NCBI GenBank assembly: GCA_023394965.1
Contig: JAEWZX010000030.1
Coordinates: 186,001 to 250,000 of the forward strand
Source: Pseudomonadota bacterium
GTDB taxonomy: Bacteria > Pseudomonadota > Alphaproteobacteria > Sphingomonadales > Sphingomonadaceae
Direction: 5' to 3'
DNA: 64,000 nt
Position numbers and translations under genes: made by a program. Within the stretch, counting starts at the first letter, position 1, and each line of letters opens with the position of its first letter. This document shows, in pieces, positions 23,035 through 32,333 of this stretch. The notes below the pieces were generated by a model that saw nothing but the letters and a program-made list of their open reading frames with translations, had not been told where the DNA came from and made no database searches.

Positions 23035-26000
23035 TCAGGCGACGAGGCGCAGGTTTGCCTTCCCCCGTCGCGCGGTTAGCTGCACCTTGGCAAGGCCCGG
23101 CACACTTGCCAAGCGTTCAGCAAGCTCGCCGTCGATAGAAAATCCTCGCCCCAACCGCATAATGGGTGGGATCGGATCGCCGGTCAGCATTGTGGCAAGC
23201 ACTTCATCGCCCCCTGCCCCGTCTTCGCCGAGTTCCAGCGCAAGCTGGCTCAGCGCATCCACGCTCTCGACTTCGAGGGTCAACAGCATCGCCATGCTAC
23301 CCTTGACCGCATCCAGCGGCACCGCACCGCGCACGGTTATCCGCGGCGGTTCATCGGGGCTCGGGCTATCCAATTCCACATCGAGTTTGACGCAGGTCTG
23401 CTTGTCCGCCCACTCCAGAAACCTGTCGACCAGACCTTCTTCGAAACAGGCAGCGCTGAACTGGCCGGAACTGTCCGAGAAATCGGCACGGATAAAAGGT
23501 TTGCCGCGCTTGGTCGTGCCTTTGCTGGCACCTTCAACCTGAACCGCCATGACCGCGCCCATCCGGCCGCCGCCCGGCACCCCGCCAGTCATCAGCGATG
23601 CGTGTGATCGGGCTCCCTGCGCGCTGGCTACTTCGCGATAGGCTGCCGTCGCGTGTTCCTTGAAGGAAAAGCCCATGTTCTCCTTCTCGCGGCTGCGCGC
23701 TTCGGTCAGGGACCAATCCTCCGCATCCTTGAGCCGCAAGGTATCGTCGACCACCGCATCCTCCCCGCCGAACAGGCCCGCTTGTCCGCTGGACCGCTCG
23801 CGTTCGGCCGCGTCGGCCACGGCAAGCAGCATATCGACATTGGCGATCAGCTTGGCGCGGTTGGGCTCGAATTCGTCCAGCGCGCCCGCGCTGATCAGCG
23901 CTTCGAGCTGGCGGGAATTCATGGAACCCTTCGGCAGCCGTTCGAACAGGTCCTTCAGGCTCTCGAACCGCCCAGCGACCTCACGCTGGTGGACGATCGA
24001 TTCCATCGCACGTTCGCCGACATTGCGAATACCGGCAAGCGCATAGCGCACGGCATATCCCTCGTCCGTCTGCTCGACAGTGTATTCGGCCTCGGAATAA
24101 TTCAACGAGGGAGGCAGAACCTTGATCCCGCCACGCCGCGCATCGTCGACGAAGATCGCCAGTTTTTCCGATTGATGCATGTCGAAACACATCGACGCGG
24201 CGTAGAATTCTTCCGGATAATGCGCCTTGAGCCAGGCAGTCTGATACGCCAGTAAGGCATATGCTGCGGCGTGCGATTTGTTGAAGCCGTAGCCGGCGAA
24301 CTTGTCGATCAAGTCGAACAGCGCGTTAGCTTCGTTCTTGTCGATACCCGACACTTCCCTGCAGCCGTCGACGAAGCGTTCACGCTGCGCGTCCATTTCC
24401 GCCTGCACCTTCTTACCCATTGCACGGCGCAACAGGTCAGCATCGCCAAGCGAATATCCAGCCAGGATCTGCGCGGCCTGCATAACCTGTTCCTGATAGA
24501 CGAAGATGCCGTAGGTTTCGGCGAGAATCCCTTCCAGCTTCGCATGCGGATATTCGATCGGCACTTCGCCCGCCTTGCGCTTGCCAAACAGGGGGATGTT
24601 ATCCATCGGGCCCGGGCGATAGAGCGAAACGAGTGCGATGATATCGCCAAAATTGGTGGGTTTCACGGCCGTCAGCGTCCGGCGCATGCCTTCCGATTCC
24701 AGCTGGAACACACCGACCGTATTGCCGCTCTTCATAAGCTCGTAGACCTTCGGATCGTCGAGCGGCAGCAGGGAAAGGTCTATATCGATGTCACGCCGCT
24801 TGAGCAGATCGGTCGCCTTCTTGAGCACCGACAGCGTCTTCAGACCGAGAAAGTCGAATTTGACGAGGCCGGAGCTTTCGACATTTTTCATGTCGTACTG
24901 CGTCACCGGCATGTCTGAACGCGGATCGCGATAAAGCGGCACGAGCTTAGCCAGCGGCCTGTCGCCGATCACCACACCAGCGGCATGGGTGGAGCTGTTA
25001 CGAGGAAAGCCTTCGAGCTGCATCGCGAGATCGACGAGGCGCTTCACCTCGTTGTCATTGTCGTATTCGCGCTTGAAATCTGCCGCTCCATTAAGCGCGC
25101 GCGGTAGCGTCCACGGATCGGTCGGATGATTGGGCACCATCTTGCACAACCGGTCGACATGACCGTAGCTCATCTGCAGGATACGGCCGGTATCGCGCAG
25201 CACGGCCCGTGCTTTCAGCTTACCAAAGGTGATGATCTGCGCCACGTGATCATGGCCGTATTTCTGCTGGACATACCGGATCACCTCGCCCCGCCGGGTT
25301 TCGCAGAAGTCGATATCGAAGTCGGGCATCGAAACACGTTCCGGATTGAGGAAGCGTTCGAAAAGCAGTCCCAGCTTGATCGGGTCGAGATCGGTGATGG
25401 TAAGCGCCCAGGCAACCAGACTGCCAGCGCCGGACCCACGCCCAGGACCGACCGGAATGTCGTGATCCTTGGCCCACTTGATGAAGTCAGCAACAATGAG
25501 GAAGTAGCCGGGGAAACCCATCTGATTGATAATGTCGACTTCGAACTGCAGCCTGTCGAAATAGACCTTGCGCTCATCCTCGCTCATCTCGCCATATGGT
25601 TCGAGCCGCGCCTCCAGGCCCTTGCGCGCATCCTCTTCCAACATCCGCGCCTCGCCTTCGAGGTCCCCAGCGAGGCTGGGTAGGATGGGCTTGCGATAAG
25701 GTGGAGCATAAGCGCAGCGCTGCGCCACTACGAGCGTGTTCTGAACGGCCTCGGGCAGATCGTCGAACGCCTCGTCCATCATGTGATAGGTTTTCACATA
25801 GCTTTCCGGGTTGGACTTCGCGCGCTCATCCGCATCGATATGCGTGGATCCGGCGATACACAACATGGCGTCATGCGCCTTGTGCATGTGCGGTTCTGCG
25901 AAATTGGCCGGATTCGTCGCAATCAAAGGCAAGTCGCGAGCGTACGCAATATCGACCAGAGCCTGTTCCGCCCGTTCTTCGACAGCATTCCCCCGACGGG

Positions 26001-26511
26001 CCAATTCGATGTACAAACGATCGGGAAACAGTTTCTGCAATCGGTCCAGCAAAATATCGGCATGGGTCTGCTGGCCTTCAGCCAGAAGCTTCGTCAGTGC
26101 CCCTTCACTCGCGCCGGTAAAAGCGATCAGCCCACCGGTGTAACCGTCGAAATCTTCCATGCGCACATGCGGTTCGAATTCGAGCGGTCGATCGAGATGC
26201 GCACGGCTGACCAAGTGGCAGAGATTATCATACCCCTCTTCATCCTGCGCGTAGAGAGGCAGATAATCGACCTGCTTGCCATCTGTGTCCCGCGCAACAC
26301 CCAGCAGTGTGCCGATGATTGGCTGGACGCCTTCAGCCTTGCAGGCGTTGGCGAACATTACTGCGCCATACAAACCGTTGCGATCGGCAATGGCGATAGC
26401 AGGAAAACCACGCTCTTTCGCTAGCTTGGCCATAGCCTTCGGGTCGATAGCCCCTTCCAGCATCGTGTAGGCGGACAGAATACGGAATGGGACGAATGGC
26501 TTGAAGGACAT
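23035..26511 (-). CDS. dnaE: DNA polymerase III subunit alpha
   Basis: A 1158-residue replicative polymerase. The N-terminal PHP domain opens FRILSAYTMLEGAIDPKAMA. The palm carries GPGRGSGAGSLVAWALTITD and the catalytic aspartates in SMPDFDIDFCETRRGEVI (near residue 400), followed by THAAGVVIGDRPLAKLVPL. Then come the VYQEQVMQAAQILAGYSLGD thumb/fingers region, GYGFNKSHAAAYALLAYQTA, a helix-hairpin-helix region, and a C-terminal OB-fold domain. Length and order match DnaE1. ATG 26511 gives MSFKPFVPFRIL; a further ATG at 26520 is less likely. It lies between gpx and the acyl-CoA ligase. Confidence 0.97.
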   Translation of the reverse strand: MSFKPFVPFRILSAYTMLEGAIDPKAMAKLAKERGFPAIAIADRNGLYGAVMFANACKAEGVQPIIGTLLGVARDTDGKQVDYLPLYAQDEEGYDNLCHLVSRAHLDRPLEFEPHVRMEDFDGYTGGLIAFTGASEGALTKLLAEGQQTHADILLDRLQKLFPDRLYIELARRGNAVEERAEQALVDIAYARDLPLIATNPANFAEPHMHKAHDAMLCIAGSTHIDADERAKSNPESYVKTYHMMDEAFDDLPEAVQNTLVVAQRCAYAPPYRKPILPSLAGDLEGEARMLEEDARKGLEARLEPYGEMSEDERKVYFDRLQFEVDIINQMGFPGYFLIVADFIKWAKDHDIPVGPGRGSGAGSLVAWALTITDLDPIKLGLLFERFLNPERVSMPDFDIDFCETRRGEVIRYVQQKYGHDHVAQIITFGKLKARAVLRDTGRILQMSYGHVDRLCKMVPNHPTDPWTLPRALNGAADFKREYDNDNEVKRLVDLAMQLEGFPRNSSTHAAGVVIGDRPLAKLVPLYRDPRSDMPVTQYDMKNVESSGLVKFDFLGLKTLSVLKKATDLLKRRDIDIDLSLLPLDDPKVYELMKSGNTVGVFQLESEGMRRTLTAVKPTNFGDIIALVSLYRPGPMDNIPLFGKRKAGEVPIEYPHAKLEGILAETYGIFVYQEQVMQAAQILAGYSLGDADLLRRAMGKKVQAEMDAQRERFVDGCREVSGIDKNEANALFDLIDKFAGYGFNKSHAAAYALLAYQTAWLKAHYPEEFYAASMCFDMHQSEKLAIFVDDARRGGIKVLPPSLNYSEAEYTVEQTDEGYAVRYALAGIRNVGERAMESIVHQREVAGRFESLKDLFERLPKGSMNSRQLEALISAGALDEFEPNRAKLIANVDMLLAVADAAERERSSGQAGLFGGEDAVVDDTLRLKDAEDWSLTEARSREKENMGFSFKEHATAAYREVASAQGARSHASLMTGGVPGGGRMGAVMAVQVEGASKGTTKRGKPFIRADFSDSSGQFSAACFEEGLVDRFLEWADKQTCVKLDVELDSPSPDEPPRITVRGAVPLDAVKGSMAMLLTLEVESVDALSQLALELGEDGAGGDEVLATMLTGDPIPPIMRLGRGFSIDGELAERLASVPGLAKVQLTARRGKANLRLVA

Positions 26512-26586
26512 GCAAATCAATATGCGAATTCTGCGCGCGATTCTCCAGTCACATCCACGCGCACTTCTCCACAGCCTGCGGGTTGC

Positions 26587-27066
26587 TCAGAGAAGCTTTT
26601 CGATATCCTTGGCAATCGCCTTGGGTGCATCGGTCGGCGAATAGCGTTTCACCACATTGCCACCCCTATCGATCAAAAACTTGGTGAAGTTCCATTTGAT
26701 TGCCTTGGATCCCATCAGCCCGGGTTTTTCAGCCTTCATCCAGTCGAAAAGCGGACTGGCGCTATCGCCATTCACGTCGACCTTTGCCATCAAAGGGAAT
26801 GTGAGCCCGAAGTTAATCTTGCAAAACTCCGCGATCTCGCTCGCATCCCCAGGTTCCTGATTGCCAAATTGGTTGCAGGGAAAGGCGAGCACCTCGAAAC
26901 CTCGGTCGCGATAATCCTGAAAGAGTTGCTCCAGCCCGTCATATTGCGGTGTGAAACCGCACTTGCTGGCAGTGTTGACCACCAGCAAAACCTTGCCGAT
27001 TTTATCCTTGAGGTAGAGTTCATCGCCTTTGTTGGTGGCGACAGTGAAGTCGGCAATGGTCGTCAT
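26587..27066 (-). CDS. glutathione peroxidase family protein (cysteine type)
   Basis: A 159-residue thioredoxin-fold peroxidase. The peroxidatic cysteine is in VVNTASKCGFTPQYDGLEQL (near residue 36), followed by LAFPCNQFGNQEPGDASEIA with the Gln of the catalytic tetrad, and IKWNFTKFLIDRGGNVVKRY with the Trp and Asn. This is the non-selenium form found in bacteria; many such proteins use thioredoxin rather than glutathione. It precedes dnaE by 75 bases on the same strand. Length is standard. Confidence 0.93.
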   Translation of the reverse strand: MTTIADFTVATNKGDELYLKDKIGKVLLVVNTASKCGFTPQYDGLEQLFQDYRDRGFEVLAFPCNQFGNQEPGDASEIAEFCKINFGLTFPLMAKVDVNGDSASPLFDWMKAEKPGLMGSKAIKWNFTKFLIDRGGNVVKRYSPTDAPKAIAKDIEKLL

Positions 27067-27154
27067 GACGGGCAGGTCCTTCGGATAAAAGTTCAGAGTT
27101 TAGTACACAGAACCACGTCGCACCCAACAGCGACATGGCGGGACATAGCCAAAA

Positions 27155-27433
27155 CTAGGCGCTCGGGAAGTCGTCCCTGGCAGCGAGTGCTTCGATCTCG
27201 GCACGTTCGAGGCGGTGATCACCGGCCTTTTGGATTACGAACCTGTCTCGCTCGGCAGGCGGATAGGCCATGATCTGCATGATCAATTCGGCGAGCGTGC
27301 CACCCCGCAAGCCTTTGCCACCGTCCAGAATTCCCTGTCCGTCATCGGCCAAATGGATTTCGGCGCGATCGTCCCATTGAATGCCTGCAAGATGGGTACT
27401 CTCACCTCTGAATGTGCTGGGATGGTCGGTCAT
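27155..27433 (-). CDS. hypothetical protein, 92 residues
   Basis: A small acidic protein, supported by AAGGAG 8 bases before the ATG at 27433. It reads MTDHPSTFRGESTHLAGIQW, then DDRAEIHLADDGQGILDGGK, and a helical end with ELIMQIMAYPPAERDRFVIQ and LERAEIEALAARDDFPSA. The last half (PPAERDRFVIQKAGDHRLER) looks like a short helical domain. I do not recognise a family and no cysteines or signal peptide are present. It sits 47 bases downstream of lolD and 88 bases upstream of gpx, all minus strand, so it could share the lol transcript. Confidence 0.65.
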   Translation of the reverse strand: MTDHPSTFRGESTHLAGIQWDDRAEIHLADDGQGILDGGKGLRGGTLAELIMQIMAYPPAERDRFVIQKAGDHRLERAEIEALAARDDFPSA

Positions 27434-27480
27434 CAAATTCTCCTTCGACAGACCAACGGCCAAACTGCTTTACGGGTCCG

Positions 27481-28167
27481 TTATTCGAGCACACCTTCCT
27501 GCAAACGGACCAAGCGGTCCATCTTTTGTGCAAGACGCTCGTTATGGGTTGCAATCAGCGCGGCACTACCTTCACCGCGAACAAGGGCCAGAAATTCCGC
27601 GAGAACCTTTTCAGAGGTTGTCTCATCGAGATTGCCTGTCGGTTCATCCGCCAAAACGAGATCCGGCTTGTTTGCGAGACCACGCGCCACCGCCACGCGC
27701 TGCTGCTCACCGCCGGAAAGCTGGCTCGGCCGGTGGTCAAGGCGATGCCCCAGTCCCAATGCGACAAGCAATTGTTCCGCACGCGCTTCAGCCTCAGCCC
27801 TCGGAGTGCCTGCAACGAGCTGCGGCAGAATGACATTCTCCCGCGCATCGAAGTCCGGCAGCAAATGATGGAACTGATAGACGAAGCCAAGATGATCGCG
27901 GCGGAGGACTGTTCGCGCCCGCGAATTCGATTTTTCTGCCGAATGGCCAGCAATCACAATTTCGCCGCCAAAGCCACCTTCAAGCAGCCCGACCGCCTGG
28001 AGCAAGGTCGATTTTCCTGAACCTGACGGGCCAAGCAGCGCAACAATCTCCCCTGGCCTGATAGCCAGATCGACCCCGCGCAACACATCGATACGTACCC
28101 CACCCTGTTCGAAACTGCGGGTCAGCCCCTTCAGTTCGACAACCGGCTTTACACCCATACTATTCAT
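27481..28167 (-). CDS. lolD: lipoprotein-releasing ABC transporter ATP-binding protein
   Basis: A 228-residue ABC ATPase. Walker A is LLGPSGSGKSTLLQAVGLLE (near residue 42), the signature LSGGEQQRVAVARGLANKPD, Walker B DLVLADEPTGNLDETTSEKV, and the switch histidine in LIATHNERLAQKM. This is the LolD/FtsE/MacB group, and the immediate overlap with a LolC/E permease gene decides for LolD. Its ATG overlaps the permease stop by eight bases. With LolC/E it extracts mature lipoproteins from the inner membrane for delivery to LolA. Confidence 0.94.
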   Translation of the reverse strand: MNSMGVKPVVELKGLTRSFEQGGVRIDVLRGVDLAIRPGEIVALLGPSGSGKSTLLQAVGLLEGGFGGEIVIAGHSAEKSNSRARTVLRRDHLGFVYQFHHLLPDFDARENVILPQLVAGTPRAEAEARAEQLLVALGLGHRLDHRPSQLSGGEQQRVAVARGLANKPDLVLADEPTGNLDETTSEKVLAEFLALVRGEGSAALIATHNERLAQKMDRLVRLQEGVLE

Positions 28168-29401
28168 AGCGGAGCACCTGTACCGGATCCGTACTTGCCG
28201 CCTTCCATGCGGGGTACAGTGTGGCGAGGAAGCTGAGGAACAGCGCCAACAGCACGATCATGCCAATTTCCATGCCATCGATCTTGGAAGGAATGGTGGT
28301 GAGAAACCTGTACTGCGGATCCCACAGGTTCTGCCCGGTCAGAGCCCCGATCGCCTCGACGATCTGTTTACGCCCGGCAAGGATGAGGAAACCAAAAGCC
28401 AGCCCCGCCACAGTGCCGATGGCACCGATAGTGAAACCGGTGGTCACGAAGATCTTCATCAGGCTCTGCCGTGTCGCGCCCATCGTTCGCATGATCGCGA
28501 TGTCGCGTGTCTTGGCGCGGACCAGCATCACGAGACTGGAAAGGATGTTGAATGCCGCCACAAGCACCATGAAACTGAGAGCGAAAGCCATTGCTGCGCG
28601 TTCGACCTGGAGCGCTTCGAACAAGGTCGAATTGATCGTCTTCCAGTCGGAAACAACTGCGCGCCCCTGCACCGCTCGCTGTACCGGTTCTAGGATCTCG
28701 CCCACCTTGTCGGCATCTTCCACCGTAATTTCAATCATCTGAACGGTGTCGCCGATCAACAGCAGCGTCTGGGCATCCTTCATCGGCATGACCACGAAAG
28801 CGCCATCGTAATCGTACACGCCAACTTCGAAAATCGCAGCGACTTCATAACCAATCTGCCGCGGAAACGTCCCGAAAGGAGTGGAGCGGCCCTGCGGGTT
28901 GAGAATGGTGATGGTGTCCCCAACCCGAACTCCGATGTTTTCGGCGAGCCGAACCCCGATCGCCACCTTGCTCGCCCCAGGCTGCAGAGCATCGATATTG
29001 CCAGTGACCACTTTTGACGAAAGATCGCGGATCGCTTCCGGTGTGTTGCCGCGCACCTGAATTGGTGCCACCCGACCGTTGAAACTGGTCAGAAGAGGCT
29101 GTTCGATCAGGGGGGACGCACTAACCACACCGGGTGTATTCCGCACCTCTTCGAGAATATTTTCCCAATCGTCCATTCGTCCGCCATAGGCCTGCACAAT
29201 CGCATGACCGTTTAGGCCTACGATCTTGTCGAGCAACTCGGCGCGAAATCCGTTCATCACGCTCATCACGACAACCAGCATGGCAACGGATAGCATCACG
29301 ACGCCGATGGAAATGCTTGCGACCAGCGCAATGAATGCCTCGCCCTTGCCCGGAAGCAAGTAGCGTTTGGCGATGGTCCATTCGAAAGGGGAGAGGATCA
29401 A
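28160..29401 (-). CDS. lolC: lipoprotein-releasing ABC transporter permease, LolC/LolE family
   Basis: A 413-residue FtsX-like permease. A first membrane helix (residues about 20-48, FIALVASISIGVVMLSVAML) precedes a large periplasmic domain (GFRAELLDKIVGLNGHAIVQ to about residue 260). Then come three helices typical of the family, around FALSFMVLVAAFNILSSLVM, FTIGAIGTVAGLAFGFLILA and IGMIVLLALFLSFLATLYPA. The cytoplasmic coupling part is AKTRDIAIMRTMGATRQSLM. Alphaproteobacteria often have one LolC/E-like permease (also called LolF) in place of two, which fits a single copy here. lolD overlaps its end. Confidence 0.93.
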   Translation of the reverse strand: MILSPFEWTIAKRYLLPGKGEAFIALVASISIGVVMLSVAMLVVVMSVMNGFRAELLDKIVGLNGHAIVQAYGGRMDDWENILEEVRNTPGVVSASPLIEQPLLTSFNGRVAPIQVRGNTPEAIRDLSSKVVTGNIDALQPGASKVAIGVRLAENIGVRVGDTITILNPQGRSTPFGTFPRQIGYEVAAIFEVGVYDYDGAFVVMPMKDAQTLLLIGDTVQMIEITVEDADKVGEILEPVQRAVQGRAVVSDWKTINSTLFEALQVERAAMAFALSFMVLVAAFNILSSLVMLVRAKTRDIAIMRTMGATRQSLMKIFVTTGFTIGAIGTVAGLAFGFLILAGRKQIVEAIGALTGQNLWDPQYRFLTTIPSKIDGMEIGMIVLLALFLSFLATLYPAWKAASTDPVQVLRYE

Positions 29402-29571
29402 GACGGTCCTTGTCTTTGCCTGCAGGGTGGGGAGCGTTTAGGCAGAGTAACCTTTCCGTGCAATGAAATCATGTTGATGGCGCAGGCACTCGTCGCACTC
29501 CCCTTGTAATCGTCGCGTAACATCGCCATTGGAGCCCGCATCCCGATCAGCCGCGGCAGACAGGCCTTTCG
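29402..29571. other. divergent intergenic region between lolC and purF
   Basis: 170 bases between outward-facing genes, so promoters for lolCD (minus) and purF (plus) are expected here. I could not identify a convincing -35/-10 pair or a PurR-type operator, and no tRNA or small ORF with a good ribosome binding site was seen. Confidence 0.4.
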
Positions 29572-31044
29572 ATGAATCTTACCCACCCGTTTCTAGACGA
29601 GGATGGCGACAAGCTGCGCGAGGAGTGCGGCGTATTCGGTGCGATAAACGCGACCGATGCGGCCGCAGCCACAGCGCTCGGCCTCCACGCGCTCCAGCAT
29701 CGCGGCCAGGAAGCCGCCGGTATCACCAGCTTTGACGGTGCGGAGTTTTACACCCGCCGGGGGCTTGGCCATGTGGCCGAGAACTTCTCTTCCCAGGAAG
29801 CGATAGCCGAATTGCCAGGCATGATAGCTGCAGGGCATGTGCGCTATTCGACGACTGGCGGATCCGGTCTGCGCAACATTCAGCCGCTCTATGCCGATCT
29901 GGCCAGTGGCGGTTTCGCGGTGGCGCATAACGGCAATATTTCGAATGCCGGCACATTGCGCGAAGATCTCGTTCGGCGCGGTTCGATCTTCCAGTCGACC
30001 AGCGACACCGAGGTGATCATCCACCTCGTGGCGACAAGCCGATATCCCACAATAATGGATCGGCTGATCGATGCGCTTCGCCTTCTTGAAGGCGCCTATG
30101 CATTGATCGTCATGACCCCCGAAGGCATGATCGCCTGCCGCGACCCCTTGGGAATTCGGCCGCTGCAGATGGGCCGGATGGGCGATGCCACGGTCTTCGC
30201 ATCCGAAACAGTCGCCTTCGACGTGGTGGGTGCCCAGTTCGTGCGGCAGGTGGAGCCGGGCGAGGTGATCAAGGTCGATTTCGATGGCAACGTCGATTCG
30301 CTCCACCCCTTCGGAAGTCACGCGGCGCGCCCCTGCATTTTCGAACATGTCTATTTCAGCAGACCGGATTCGGTCTTCGATGGCCGCAGTATCTACGAAG
30401 CACGCAAGGCCATTGGCGCTGAACTGGCACGGGAAAAGCCGATCGAGGCCGATCTGGTTATCCCAGTGCCGGATAGCGGCGTGCCTGCCGCCATCGGTTA
30501 CGCGCAGGAATCGGGCATACCTTTTGAACTCGGGATTATCCGATCCCACTATGTCGGACGGACTTTCATCCAGCCTTCGGACGGTGCGCGCCATGCCGGT
30601 GTCAAACGCAAGCACAATGCAAACCGCGCGCTGGTCGAAGGTAAGCGTATAGTGTTGATCGATGATAGCATCGTGCGCGGCACTACCAGCCTGCAAATCG
30701 TAGAAATGATGCGCGACGCAGGTGCTACCGAAGTCCATTTCAGAGTGGCGAGCCCGCCGACCGCACATAGCTGTTTCTACGGCGTCGACACTCCGGAACG
30801 CTCGAAATTGCTCGCCGCGAGAATGGATGTCGAGCCTATGCGCGAATTCATCAAGGCGGACAGCCTCGCGTTCATTTCGATCGACGGCCTTTATCGTGCT
30901 GTCGGCGAGAAACCTCGTAACCCATCCTGCCCGCAATTCTGCGACGCCTGCTTCACCGGTGACTATCCCACTTCGCTAACCGACATGACGCGGCGCGAGA
31001 GCCGCCAGCAGCAGCTTGCTTTTCCCTCCGAACAGGTCGCCTGA
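29572..31044 (+). CDS. purF: amidophosphoribosyltransferase
   Basis: A 490-residue enzyme for the first committed step of purine synthesis (PRPP plus glutamine to phosphoribosylamine). A predicted 18-residue propeptide precedes the N-terminal nucleophile Cys19 in LREECGVFGAINATD. The glutaminase domain includes HVRYSTTGGSGLRNIQPL and AHNGNISNA. The PRPP site is RIVLIDDSIVRGTTSLQIVE (near residue 360). Cysteines in ARPCIFEHVYF, AHSCFYGVD and CPQFCDACFTGDYP match the [4Fe-4S] B. subtilis type. The ribosome binding site is weak. It overlaps the following SDR gene by one base. Confidence 0.96.
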   Translation: MNLTHPFLDEDGDKLREECGVFGAINATDAAAATALGLHALQHRGQEAAGITSFDGAEFYTRRGLGHVAENFSSQEAIAELPGMIAAGHVRYSTTGGSGLRNIQPLYADLASGGFAVAHNGNISNAGTLREDLVRRGSIFQSTSDTEVIIHLVATSRYPTIMDRLIDALRLLEGAYALIVMTPEGMIACRDPLGIRPLQMGRMGDATVFASETVAFDVVGAQFVRQVEPGEVIKVDFDGNVDSLHPFGSHAARPCIFEHVYFSRPDSVFDGRSIYEARKAIGAELAREKPIEADLVIPVPDSGVPAAIGYAQESGIPFELGIIRSHYVGRTFIQPSDGARHAGVKRKHNANRALVEGKRIVLIDDSIVRGTTSLQIVEMMRDAGATEVHFRVASPPTAHSCFYGVDTPERSKLLAARMDVEPMREFIKADSLAFISIDGLYRAVGEKPRNPSCPQFCDACFTGDYPTSLTDMTRRESRQQQLAFPSEQVA

Positions 31045-31754
31045 TGGACAAGCCATTTGAAAACCGCCTCGCCCTGGTCACCGGGGCAAGCAAGGGCATC
31101 GGGGCGGCGACCGCGCATGCGCTTGCCGCAGCCGGTGCTCACGTTGTTCTTACCGGACGCGATGTACGCGCACTCGAAAAAGTGGAAGATGCCATCCACG
31201 ACGCTGGCGGAGCATCGACCATTGCACCGGTGGATCTGGCCGAAAGCGATGGAATAGCACGCTTGGCATCGGCTATGGGCAGCCGTTGGGACAAGCTGGA
31301 CTACCTTGTTATCTCGGCTGCTTATTTGCCTGCCCTGACCCCTGTTACCCAGATCGATGGGAAGCAACTCAGCCAGGCACTGACCGTCAACTTTCTCGCT
31401 ACGCAAGCACTGCTGGCCAATTTCGATCCATTGTTGAAACGCGCCGAGGCGGGCCGTGTCATCGGTCTCACAAGCAGCGTGGGCGCCTCACCGCGCGCCT
31501 ATTGGTCCGCTTACGCATCCACCAAAGCTGCCTTCGACAATCTGCTCGAAAGCTATGCTCAGGAGGTGGAGAAAATCTCCAAGGTACGGGTGGCCGTGAT
31601 CGATCCCGGCGCAACCCGCACGGAAATGCGTGCCAAGGCCTATCCGGGCGAGGATCCCCAAACCGTGAAAACGCCCGAAGAAGTCGCTGACCGACTGGTC
31701 GAGTTGCTCGTTAACGACTTTCATGGCTTCCATCGGGAACGGGTTGAAGGGTAG
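31044..31754 (+). CDS. SDR-family NAD(P)-dependent oxidoreductase downstream of purF
   Basis: A 236-residue classical short-chain dehydrogenase. The nucleotide motif is LVTGASKGIGAATAHALAAA at residues 12-31. An NNAG-equivalent is changed to VISAAYLPALTP, and the catalytic Ser-Tyr-Lys are in LTSSVGASPRAYWSAYASTK (Tyr and Lys at YASTK). It ends with AVIDPGATRTEMRAKAYPGE and VKTPEEVADRLVELLV. The start shares one base with the purF stop (TGATG). This purF-SDR pair is common in sphingomonads; the substrate is unknown. Confidence 0.88.
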   Translation: MDKPFENRLALVTGASKGIGAATAHALAAAGAHVVLTGRDVRALEKVEDAIHDAGGASTIAPVDLAESDGIARLASAMGSRWDKLDYLVISAAYLPALTPVTQIDGKQLSQALTVNFLATQALLANFDPLLKRAEAGRVIGLTSSVGASPRAYWSAYASTKAAFDNLLESYAQEVEKISKVRVAVIDPGATRTEMRAKAYPGEDPQTVKTPEEVADRLVELLVNDFHGFHRERVEG

Positions 31755-31867
31755 ATTAACCAGCCCGCCTAATGAATTGGCAACCCTGATACGACAGAAT
31801 CGGTTAAACGTGTCGCCCAGTGGGCCAGACGCGTCTAATTCGGATTTGTCGACGAAGAGCGCCAGTC

Positions 31868-32215
31868 ATGATCCACAGAATTCAGGATAGCTATTCTCTT
31901 GCCTCTCAGGAAGATCGCTGCGCCCCTAGGACAAAACTGACCATCCCGGGCCAATTGCGGGCAAGCGGTGGACGTGCCTTCCAGACAGTAATTCATGATC
32001 TTTCGATCTCCGGCTTTTCGGCTACCGCGCTCAACCGCATGCGCGAAGGCCAGTTATGCTGGCTCACGCTTCCAGGCCTCGAATCCCTGCAGGCTCAGGT
32101 GGTTTGGTGGGAGAACTGCATGGCGGGATGCGCTTTCAGCGAATTGCTGAGCCCGATCGTGCATGATTCCATCCTCTCGCGCTACGGCGAGGAAGGACTT
32201 CACCACCGCCATTGA
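31868..32215 (+). CDS. single-domain PilZ protein, likely c-di-GMP binding
   Basis: A 115-residue protein made of one PilZ domain. Both nucleotide-binding motifs are present: RxxxR as RCAPR (near residue 18) and DxSxxG as HDLSISGFSATAL (near residue 45), followed by the beta-barrel strand LEAQVVWW-like LESLQAQVVWWENCMAGCAF. It should change conformation or partners when c-di-GMP is bound; targets in such cells include motility and exopolysaccharide export. I start at ATG 31868; an upstream in-frame ATG at 31820 would add 16 basic residues. It stands alone after a 113-base gap. Confidence 0.88.
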   Translation: MIHRIQDSYSLASQEDRCAPRTKLTIPGQLRASGGRAFQTVIHDLSISGFSATALNRMREGQLCWLTLPGLESLQAQVVWWENCMAGCAFSELLSPIVHDSILSRYGEEGLHHRH

Positions 32216-32274
32216 GATTCCACCTCTGGCGACGGCACCGAACGCTGGCCTGAACCTTCGTTCAGCTCGTTGCC

Positions 32275-32321
32275 GGTGGCGGTGGCGGTGCGCCGCCCTC
32301 CCCGGTTCGGCCGCCGCCACC
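32275..32321. other. GC-rich stem-loop between convergent PilZ and serine hydrolase genes
   Basis: Arms of 11 bases, GGTGGCGGTGG (32275-32285) and CCGCCGCCACC (32311-32321), pair with one G-T wobble. There is no T-run after it on either strand, so it is at best a Rho-independent-like pause or a bidirectional insulator between genes that end towards each other. Confidence 0.35.
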
Positions 32322-32333
32322 ATTTGGCACCGT

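Noticed and set aside
29593..30936. Minus-strand 447-codon open frame opposite purF
   Set aside because: Antisense shadow of purF, no motifs or ribosome site.
32216..32333. Small gene between PilZ and the serine hydrolase
   Set aside because: Only repeated GGTGGC units and a stem-loop; no start codon with ribosome site.
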